This document shows positions 49,906 through 56,109 of a stretch of 64,000 nt of DNA, in pieces (the first letter of the stretch is position 1; every line of letters begins with the position of its first letter). The stretch lies in the NCBI RefSeq assembly GCF_003148685.1, contig NZ_QGGR01000003.1, forward strand, positions 496,001 to 560,000, in the 5' to 3' direction. The notes under the pieces were generated by a model. It was given only the letters and a program-made list of their open reading frames with translations, ran no database searches and was not told where the DNA came from. Origin of the DNA: Actinoplanes xinjiangensis. GTDB lineage: Bacteria; Actinomycetota; Actinomycetes; Mycobacteriales; Micromonosporaceae. The position numbers and the translations under genes are program-made.

Positions 49906-50871
49906 ATGTTCCACCAGCACTTCCTGTCCCATAAGGGCACGGACCTCGGACCGCTGGACGGCGGTGAGCGCATCCTCTGGCGTGGCCGCTGCGCCGTCGC
50001 GGAGTACGCGTTCGACGAGGCGTCCTCGCTGCCCCGGTGGACCCTGCCGGAGGAGACCGACGTCGTCGTCACGGATCGCCGGGTGCGGTATGTCCATGAC
50101 AGTGAGGACACGCACAGTAGTGGCGAGTTGTTCTGGCTCTGGCCTCAGCACCTGCGTGTCCAGCCGGGAAACCGGGAGACCGGCCGCAACGGCACGGTCA
50201 CCCAGATCCAGCTGGTCTGCAAGGGGCCGGAGGGTACCTTCCCGGCTCTGGTCTTCGCCGGCGGCGAGCTGAGCGGGATCACCGCCGCGGATCATCTGGC
50301 CAACACGATGCGGCAGGCGATCGCCCGGTTCCGGGTGGAGAACGCCGATCTCATCGGGGTGCCGGCCGTCCATGCGCGGATGCTGTCCCGGCTGGTCATC
50401 GGGCCGGAGTTCAGCAACCACCTGGGCGGGAAGGGGCAGACCGTGACGCTGCTCGGCGAGGTCCCGGTGCCCGCCCCGGAGGCGAAGGAGCCCACCTACG
50501 AGGAGTCCTCGTACGCGGAACCGGCCTACGCCGAACCGGCCTACGCGGAGCCCGCATACCAGGAGTCGGCCTACCAGGAATCCGCCTACCGGGAGCCCGC
50601 TCACCAGCAGCCGGCCTACCAGGAGGCCTCCTACGCGGAGTATCAGGAGCCGGTCTCCGGCCCGCGCGACCACTCCGACCGGCCCGGCGTGGAGGCCGAC
50701 GCGCTCCGCGCCGAGGAGGCCCTGCGCGCCGAGCTGGACTCCCGGCAGTCCGAGCCGGATCTGGCGTCCCGTGCCGCCAGCCTGGCCGCCCGGGTGGCGA
50801 ACCTGGTCTCCCGGTCCCCCGACGACGGTCAGACGACGAACCTCTCCTCATACCTCAACCGGGACCGCTGA
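49906..50871 (+). CDS. Hypothetical protein with pentapeptide-type acidic repeats
   Basis: Protein of 321 residues, not recognised. The N-terminal 190 residues look globular (ILWRGRCAVAEYAFDEAS, WPQHLRVQPGN, AADHLANTMRQAIARFR). Then come about ten five-residue units Y(A/Q)E(P/S)A at 198-250, which are Tyr- and Glu-rich and probably extended. The C-terminal 70 residues are helical (ALRAEEALRAELDSR). GGGAAGG precedes the ATG. It has no export signal. It converges on the TerC gene with 10 bases between. Confidence 0.72.
   Translation: MFHQHFLSHKGTDLGPLDGGERILWRGRCAVAEYAFDEASSLPRWTLPEETDVVVTDRRVRYVHDSEDTHSSGELFWLWPQHLRVQPGNRETGRNGTVTQIQLVCKGPEGTFPALVFAGGELSGITAADHLANTMRQAIARFRVENADLIGVPAVHARMLSRLVIGPEFSNHLGGKGQTVTLLGEVPVPAPEAKEPTYEESSYAEPAYAEPAYAEPAYQESAYQESAYREPAHQQPAYQEASYAEYQEPVSGPRDHSDRPGVEADALRAEEALRAELDSRQSEPDLASRAASLAARVANLVSRSPDDGQTTNLSSYLNRDR
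50497..50655 (+). repeat. 15-bp coding repeat (YAEPA/YQESA units)
   Basis: About ten in-frame 15-bp units code for YAEPA, YQESA, YREPA, HQQPA and similar. The codons differ between units (gcg/gcc, gaa/gag), so the repeat is old enough to have diverged while the protein pattern was kept. Confidence 0.85.
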
Positions 50872-50881
50872 GAGCCGCCGC

Positions 50882-52093
50882 TCAGCTCGCCGCCGGCACG
50901 AAACAGCGCCCGGCGGCGACACGCTCCTCGTGGACCCGGTGCGCGCGGTCCAGCAACTCCATCAGCTGCGCCTCCTGAGGTATCAGGGCCCGCTGCTTCT
51001 CCGACAGCGCCCGGACCCTGTCCTCCTCGACGCGCATCCGGTGATAGACCTCGTCGCAATACTCCGGGTCGGTCTCCACGTCGAGGAACTCATGCGCCGA
51101 CCGGCGGGCCGCGGCCGCCGCGGTCCGGGCCTGCCCCTTCGGGCTCAGCAGCGACGCGACCACGGTGACCAGCAGGACACCGACGATCGCCCCGAGGGAC
51201 ACGGTGGTCGGGATCTCCACCACGTCGACCGGCTCACCGCCGTTGATGAACGGCACATTGTTCTCGTGCAGGGCGTGCAGGACCAGCTTCACGCCGATCA
51301 GGCCGAGGATCGCGGCCAGCCCGTAGGACAGGAAGACCAGACGGTCCAGCAGGCCGTCGATCAGGAAGTAGAGCTGCCGCAACCCGAGCAGGGAGAAGGC
51401 GGTGGCGGTGAAGACCAGGTAGACGTTCTGGGTCAGCCCGAAGATCGCCGGGATCGAGTCCAGCGCGAACAGGATGTCGGTACCGCCGATCGCCACCATG
51501 ACCAGCAGCATCGGCGTGAGCACCCGCTTGCCGTCCTGATAGGTGAAGAGCTTGTCCCCGTCGTACGTCTCCGAGGTCCGCAGGAACCGCCGCGCCAGCC
51601 GGATCACGATGTTGTCCGGCGCCTCGCCGTCGTCCCGTTTCTCCTTCAGCAGGTTGCCCGCGGTGACCAGCAGGATCAGCCCGAACAGGTAGAAGATCCA
51701 GGCGAACGAGTTGATCAGCGCGGCGCCGAGCAGGATGAACCCGGTCCGCGCGATCAGCGACACCACGATCCCGAACAACAGCACCTTCTGCTGGTCAGCA
51801 CGGGGCACCTTGAAGCTGCTCAGCAACAGCAGGAAGACGAACAGGTTGTCGACCGAGAGCGCCTCCTCGGTGACGTACCCCGCGAAATACTCCTGGCCCA
51901 TGGTGGCGCCGCCGAAGACCCAGACGCCGACACCGAACAGGATCGCGATCGACACGTAGATCGACGTCCACCGCGCCGCCTCACGCAGCTTGGGCACATG
52001 AGCCTTGCGCACGTGGAAGAAGAAGTCGAAGAGCAGCAGGCCGACGATGCCGGCAACGGTCAGGACCCACACCACACCGGACACCGGTTGCAT
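50882..52093 (-). CDS. TerC/Alx-family membrane protein
   Basis: Integral membrane protein of 403 residues with about nine helices. The family's acidic membrane motifs are present: EEALSVDNLFVF near residue 80 and DILFALDSIPAIFGL near residue 207. These proteins export or handle Mn(II) or act with tellurite resistance. No tellurite-resistance terABD genes adjoin. A C-terminal cytoplasmic part of about 85 residues (HEFLDVETDPEY ... LMELLDRAHRVHEERV) is longer than usual. It begins 9 bases after the pentapeptide gene stop, so they share a transcript. Confidence 0.92.
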   Translation of the reverse strand: MQPVSGVVWVLTVAGIVGLLLFDFFFHVRKAHVPKLREAARWTSIYVSIAILFGVGVWVFGGATMGQEYFAGYVTEEALSVDNLFVFLLLLSSFKVPRADQQKVLLFGIVVSLIARTGFILLGAALINSFAWIFYLFGLILLVTAGNLLKEKRDDGEAPDNIVIRLARRFLRTSETYDGDKLFTYQDGKRVLTPMLLVMVAIGGTDILFALDSIPAIFGLTQNVYLVFTATAFSLLGLRQLYFLIDGLLDRLVFLSYGLAAILGLIGVKLVLHALHENNVPFINGGEPVDVVEIPTTVSLGAIVGVLLVTVVASLLSPKGQARTAAAAARRSAHEFLDVETDPEYCDEVYHRMRVEEDRVRALSEKQRALIPQEAQLMELLDRAHRVHEERVAAGRCFVPAAS

Positions 52094-52102
52094 GCGCCCA
52101 TC

Positions 52103-52864
52103 CTAAGGGTGATCGGCGCCGGTCACTGCGGCACGCAACTGTGACGCGGTCAGGAAGATCGATCCCTCCAGATTCGCGCCGCGCAGATCCGTACCCCGCA
52201 TGTCGGCGCCGGTGAAGTCGGCCCGCCGCAGATCCGCGTCACGCAGGTCCGCGCCGATCAGCAACGCCCCGCGGAAACTGGCACCGCGCAGATCGGCACC
52301 GCGCATGCGCCGGCCGATCAGCCGGGCGCCACTGTGGTCGGGGCGTCGCCCGGCGACCCGGGACCGGGCCATCTCGCTGGCCCTCCGCAACAACGGCACG
52401 ATCCTCATCCGGTACGCCTCCACGTCCAGCCCGCGCAGATCGTCCGGACCCCCACCGGCCAGGGCGTCGGTCTCGTCGAGGGCGGCCCGTAGCTTCGGGT
52501 GCAGCCGGCGCGCCTCGTCCAGCTTCAGCGCCTCGGTCAGGTACCACATCAGCTCGTGCAGCTGCCGCACCACCGGGAGTGACGCGAACATGTCTCCGGC
52601 CAGCTCCGGCGCGGACCGCCAGTCCCGCCCGCCGAAGGTCTCCTGGGTGATCCGCTGACCGGCCCCGAAGCAGTCGAACACCACGCAGCCGGGGAATCCC
52701 CGCCGCGGCAACTCCTCATGAATGGTGCACCGGAAATCGTCACCCAGATTCCGGCAGGGCCGCCCGGCCGGCTTGTCGACCGCAAAATCGGACGACTTGG
52801 CGAAAGCGGGGGCAACGCAGCACAACGCGGCGCACCGAGAACAATCGGCGGCTAGTTCCAACAT
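52103..52864 (-). CDS. Pentapeptide-repeat protein with Cys-rich N terminus
   Basis: Protein of 253 residues. The first 70 have many Cys (CSRCAALCC, CRNLGDDFRC, CVVFDCFG), a possible iron-sulfur or zinc site. The C-terminal 70 contain pentapeptide repeats of A(D/N)LRx type (GADLRGASFRG, DADLRRADFTGADMRG), which build a right-handed beta helix. It sits just upstream of terC in one operon. An ATG at 52864 starts it. Function unknown. Confidence 0.82.
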   Translation of the reverse strand: MLELAADCSRCAALCCVAPAFAKSSDFAVDKPAGRPCRNLGDDFRCTIHEELPRRGFPGCVVFDCFGAGQRITQETFGGRDWRSAPELAGDMFASLPVVRQLHELMWYLTEALKLDEARRLHPKLRAALDETDALAGGGPDDLRGLDVEAYRMRIVPLLRRASEMARSRVAGRRPDHSGARLIGRRMRGADLRGASFRGALLIGADLRDADLRRADFTGADMRGTDLRGANLEGSIFLTASQLRAAVTGADHP

Positions 52865-53080
52865 TTCTTGTACATTCCCTCGATCGGCGCTGGCGACAAC
52901 TTTACCGACAGCCCGGCAAACACCTCCCCACCTGCAATTATGATCACGGCAGGGCCGACGGCACCTACGGGTAGGGTGCGCAGGCGAGAAGGCCGATGGC
53001 CCCCGGATTTGTTTTCGATAATCTCGCGACCGATGCCGGAGCGGGTTATTCCGCCCGCACTACGGAGGATCTCGAACATC

Positions 53081-54307
53081 ATGTACACACGACCGAAAAC
53101 AGTTTTCGGTATGGGTTCCGCGCTGGGCGTACTCATCGCCGGTACCGGCGTGTTCGGCAGCACACCGGCCTGGGCCGCGGCGCCGACCTTCGACACTCCG
53201 GCCGCCCAGGTCGGCTACGGCGAGGTGACCCTGACCGGCACGGCCACCGCGAACGCCACCGTCACCCTGCGTGAGGCGGCCTACAAGTGGGGCAAGGACG
53301 CCACCCAGGGGTCGGAGCTGTCACCGGCCACCCAGTTCGAGGACGACATGCCCACCACCGTCACCGCCAACAGCAGCGGCCGGTGGACCATTCACCGGAT
53401 CATGGACTCCGGCTTCGTGTGGGCCGTCGAGTCCGGCGGGCAGTACTCCCGGATCGTGGAGGCGCCGCTCAAGGTCGGCGCCACCTTCACCGTCGCCTCG
53501 ACCGGCGCCAACAGCATCAGCTTCAACGTGCACACCAGCCCCGACCAGCCGTACTTCCCGGTCCGCGTGGAACGGCAGAACGGCGGCAGCTGGGTGGAGG
53601 TCGCCTCCGGCGTCACCGACGGTCCGGCCGGCGAGGGTGGTGCCACGCCACCCAACGACGACGGTGACAACAACGCCGAATTCCAGGGCGCCGCCACCGG
53701 TCAGCCGGGCGGGCAGCAGACCTACCGGGCGGTCATCGCCGAGACCGGGAACGCGGCGTACGCCTCCGCCGAGAACCTGATCACCAGCAACACGTACACC
53801 CAGATCGTCAACGTCGGCGGCACCGGCGGCGGCACCACCCCGCCGACCACGACCCCCACCACCACGCCCACCACGCCGCCGACCACCACACCGCCGACCA
53901 CCAGGCCCCCGACGACGCCCCCGGCCCCACCGGCCGTCGGCTCCGTCCAGTTCACCCGGATCGCGTACAACGCCGCCGGCGTGGACAACCGCACCAACAA
54001 GAGCATCAACGGCGAGTACGTCCAGCTGACGAACCGCAGCAGGAAGAACATCAACCTCAAGGGGTGGACCTTCCGCGACGCCGCCGGCAACCTGTACCGG
54101 TTCACCACCAGCTACACGCTCTACGCCGGCAAGTACGTGACCGTCCGCACCGGCAAGGGCACCAACACCGCCCACACCCGGTACTGGGGCAAGAGCTACC
54201 ACGTGTGGAACAACAGCGGCGACACCGCGACCCTGCGCACCGACGCCGGCAAGACGATCGACAGCTGCCGGTGGACGAAGGCCGGCAAGGGCTACACCAC
54301 CTGCTGA
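53081..54307 (+). CDS. Secreted lamin-tail-domain (LTD) protein
   Basis: Exported protein of 408 residues. A signal peptide (about 1-33, ending PAWAA) precedes an Ig-like part (about 34-245), a linker made of PTTTP-type Thr/Pro repeats (about 250-285) and a C-terminal lamin tail domain (VQFTRIAYNAAGVDN ... NGEYVQLTNRS, LKGWTFRDAAGN, DTATLRTDAG). LTD domains occur on secreted nucleases and binding proteins in actinomycetes; here no catalytic domain is present. GGAGGA at 53064-53069 precedes the ATG. A perfect terminator follows. Confidence 0.85.
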   Translation: MYTRPKTVFGMGSALGVLIAGTGVFGSTPAWAAAPTFDTPAAQVGYGEVTLTGTATANATVTLREAAYKWGKDATQGSELSPATQFEDDMPTTVTANSSGRWTIHRIMDSGFVWAVESGGQYSRIVEAPLKVGATFTVASTGANSISFNVHTSPDQPYFPVRVERQNGGSWVEVASGVTDGPAGEGGATPPNDDGDNNAEFQGAATGQPGGQQTYRAVIAETGNAAYASAENLITSNTYTQIVNVGGTGGGTTPPTTTPTTTPTTPPTTTPPTTRPPTTPPAPPAVGSVQFTRIAYNAAGVDNRTNKSINGEYVQLTNRSRKNINLKGWTFRDAAGNLYRFTTSYTLYAGKYVTVRTGKGTNTAHTRYWGKSYHVWNNSGDTATLRTDAGKTIDSCRWTKAGKGYTTC

Positions 54308-54313
54308 CCCGCG

Positions 54314-54346
54314 ATCGGCCCTCCGGGAGCCCCCCGGAGGGCCGAT
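54314..54346 (+). terminator. Terminator of the lamin-tail gene
   Basis: ATCGGCCCTCCGGG pairs perfectly with CCCGGAGGGCCGAT (14 bp) around AGCCC. It starts 7 bases after the stop. Confidence 0.85.
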
Positions 54347-54378
54347 GCCGCTGATCACCCCCTGTAAGCGGGGGCCGG

Positions 54379-54544
54379 CGCGAGCAACAGTGGGCCGAAG
54401 TCTTCAACGCCTTCACCCGAGCCGACGGCACCGAACGCTACGCCGTAACAGGCCTCGGCCTCGCGCATCGTCCAGCGCATCATCGGAACGCCACGGCGGC
54501 TCGGTAGGCGTCGAAGCCAACCCGGCGGTGGTAGCCGCTTCCGG
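54379..54544 (+). pseudogene. Frameshifted remnant of a histidine kinase ATPase domain
   Basis: Read in shifting frames, this stretch gives EQQWAEVFNAFTRADG ... TGLGLA, then IVQRII, then ERHGGSVGVEAN, then PGGGSRFR. These are the G1/G2-box and C-terminal parts of a kinase ATPase domain in the right order. At least three frame changes (near 54466, 54485 and 54521) break it, and no start or upstream kinase domains remain. It lies between a terminator and an initiator tRNA gene. A low-complexity C/T tract follows. The remaining bases of 54347-54637 hold no gene. Confidence 0.75.
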
Positions 54545-54637
54545 TCCCCCTTCCCCCTCCCCCTCCGGCCCGGCAGTCGACCTCATGGGGGCCGTTTTGC
54601 ACCCCGCCGACCCGGTGCGCTAGTCTTTACCTACCGA

Positions 54638-54711
54638 CGCGGGGTGGAGCAGCTCGGTAGCTCGCTGGGCTCATAACCCAGAGGTCGCAGGTTCAAATCC
54701 TGTCCCCGCTA
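54638..54711 (+). tRNA. Initiator tRNA-Met (CAT), copy 1
   Basis: A 74-base tRNA without encoded CCA. The anticodon CAT sits in CTCATAA, and the anticodon stem CTGGG/CCCAG has the three G-C pairs of initiator tRNAs. Base 1 (C) and base 72 (T) do not pair, also an initiator trait. The D arm is GAGC/GCTC and the T arm GCAGG/CCTGT. A terminator hairpin follows directly. An inverted second copy lies 1.26 kb away. Confidence 0.95.
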
Positions 54712-54718
54712 CGAGTGC

Positions 54719-54758
54719 AGAGGGTCCTTGTTCGCGGAAACGCGGATCGGGACCCTCT
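54719..54758 (+). terminator. Terminator of tRNA-fMet copy 1
   Basis: AGAGGGTCC pairs with GGACCCTCT, and inside CGCG-GAAA-CGCG adds a stem capped by a GNRA tetraloop. TCTCGTTT follows. Confidence 0.85.
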
Positions 54759-55036
54759 TCTCGTTTCCCGGAAAGGCCGAGCCCTCCGGACCCCGCTCGT
54801 TAAGGGCTGGCGGCGAGTGTGTGCCCGCTCACTATTACCCTTCACCGCGCACCACGAGGCGCCTTGGCAACGATCTAAGAGTGCCCCGCGAGGAAGACGG
54901 ACTGTGGCTTCCATCTCAGCTACGTTGCCTCCTCCCGGCTTTCCGCGTCGCCTCGGCTTCGTTCGCGCCGCCTCAACCCCCACCTGGCCGGCTCCACAGC
55001 TCTTCGTGGAACTGCCCGCACCACGGTGGATCGCGC

Positions 55037-55093
55037 CCGGCTGGTCCCCACCGCTGTCTCAGACGAGCTGAGACAGCGGTGACAGCCAGCCGG
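55037..55093. repeat. 57-bp palindromic repeat, copy 3
   Basis: Arms 55037-55063 and 55067-55093 around CGA. Mid-arm CACCGCTGTCTC pairs with GAGACAGCGGTG, while the outer part has three or four mismatches (GGTCCC against CTGTC-type bases). Only 6 bases separate it from copy 4. Confidence 0.9.
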
Positions 55094-55099
55094 ATCTTC

Positions 55100-55156
55100 C
55101 CGGCTGGTCGTGACCGCTGTCTCACGCGCCTCGAAACAGCGGTCACAACCAGCCGG
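55100..55156. repeat. 57-bp palindromic repeat, copy 4
   Basis: Arms 55100-55126 and 55130-55156 around CGC. The outer and middle parts (CCGGCTGGT, GTGACCGCTGT) pair well, while the inner end (CTCACG against CTCGAA) has decayed. The flanks GATCTTC (55093-55099) and GAAGATC (55157-55163) lengthen the palindrome by 7 bp on each side; GAAGATC also stands beside copy 2. Confidence 0.9.
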
Positions 55157-55926
55157 GAAGATCGCCGGAGACCGGCATGCTTCGGAGCGGCCTCGACCGG
55201 CTTCTGCGCGACACACCGTGAAGCAGGCGCTTCCGACTCGACGGCATCATGCGCCTCGGCTGGCGGGCTACGTCAGCAGAGACGCCCGATCAGGTAGCGA
55301 ACGAGCATGGGCACGACATGGAGAGCAGAAGCCTGGGCGTCGCCTGGCTGACGAACTGGCGTCCGGAATGGGTTTCGGTCGGGTTCGAGGTCGGGGCTGG
55401 GAGGGCTTCGGCCACTACGACGGCGCGCGGCGGTCCAGCCGGAAGGTCCGAGAGCGAGAAGATGCCACCGCCAGGGCCGGGCAGCCGCCTGAGCTCCAGC
55501 CAAGCGAGAAGCGCGCCATGGGTACCCGAGACGAGTAGTCGACCGAGTTGACGTAGCCAGCGGACGGGAACAACCGAGGGAGCGTACAACCGGGCGAGTC
55601 GGACCCCTGGCTAGGAGCAGCGGCAGGACGCCGGCAGGTGGCGGTCACCCGGACCCACCCCAACCTTGATGACGGAGCCGAAGAGCAGTCTCCTGAAACA
55701 ACCGAAGTGCGGAGAAGAAGATCTCGGAATGGTTCGGCCCCACCCAGCCGAAACGCCGCTGGGCGGGATCGCCGGCCTAGGCTTGGACGGGACCACCGGC
55801 GCGGGAACTAGTGCTGAGGCTGGGGGACGGCCGGGGCAGGATCACCGGAACCGGGATCAGGCCGGGCGGGACCTCTGGGGCCGGGGCTGGGTTTCCGCCG
55901 GGGTCGGCAGAGGTCCGGAAACGAGA

Positions 55927-55966
55927 AGAGGGTCCCGATTCGCGTTTCCGCGAACAAGGACCCTCT
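55927..55966 (-). terminator. Terminator of tRNA-fMet copy 2
   Basis: Same structure as for copy 1: AGAGGGTCC/GGACCCTCT with an inner CGCG-GAAA-CGCG stem. One base differs from copy 1 and changes a G-U into an A-U pair, so the fold is kept. Confidence 0.85.
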
Positions 55967-55973
55967 GCACTCG

Positions 55974-56047
55974 TAGCGGGGACAGGATTTGAACCTGCGA
56001 CCTCTGGGTTATGAGCCCAGCGAGCTACCGAGCTGCTCCACCCCGCG
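55974..56047 (-). tRNA. Initiator tRNA-Met (CAT), copy 2
   Basis: Identical in sequence to copy 1 over 74 bases but on the opposite strand, so the two genes transcribe toward each other. Anticodon CAT, three G-C pairs in the anticodon stem and the unpaired 1-72 position mark it as an initiator. The UPF0182 gene lies 63 bases upstream on the same strand. Confidence 0.95.
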
Positions 56048-56109
56048 TCGGTAGCTAAAGACTACCGCACCGTCTCCGGGGACCGCAAAACGGCCCCCGG
56101 AGACGATGG

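Larger units (their letters stand above)
54612..54768 (+). repeat. Left arm of inverted repeat carrying tRNA-fMet
   Basis: A 157-bp segment containing the tRNA, its flanks and terminator. It is repeated in reverse orientation at 55917-56072 with about four differences, including C/G at the base after the GGTGCG flank and G/A within the terminator stem. Both arms begin at CGGTGCG upstream of the tRNA and end at TCGTTTCC. Confidence 0.92.
54769..55916. other. Gene-poor island between inverted tRNA-fMet copies
   Basis: About 1.15 kb with no coding region I can support. Open frames exist on both strands (for example 55249-55551 plus and 55290-55589 minus), but they lack the third-position GC bias, ribosome sites and protein-like composition of the neighbours. 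Two 57-bp palindromes lie at 55037 and 55100. No transposase, integrase or attachment site was seen. It could be an eroded insertion between the arms. Confidence 0.7.
55917..56072 (-). repeat. Right arm of inverted repeat carrying tRNA-fMet
   Basis: A 156-bp reverse-complement copy of 54612-54768. The tRNA part is identical and the few differences lie in the flanks and terminator loop. Confidence 0.92.

Noticed and set aside
52865..53080. Riboswitch (ydaO/c-di-AMP or other) before the secreted lamin-tail gene
   Set aside because: The leader has GC-rich blocks but I could not match the conserved core of any riboswitch class. A covariance search would be needed to support it.
55037..55156. CRISPR-like array from the two adjacent palindromes
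   Set aside because: Only two units are 6 bases apart, with imperfect identity and no spacers or cas genes. The element is a palindromic repeat family.
54769..55916. Integrated prophage or ICE at the tRNA genes
   Set aside because: The interior is only 1.15 kb, with no integrase, no phage genes and no direct attachment repeats. The arms are inverted, not direct.
55666..56014. Open frame reading into the minus-strand tRNA (ending in an EPATSGL-like tail)
   Set aside because: The C-terminal part is a translation of tRNA antisense sequence, a known source of false genes; the rest shows no coding bias.
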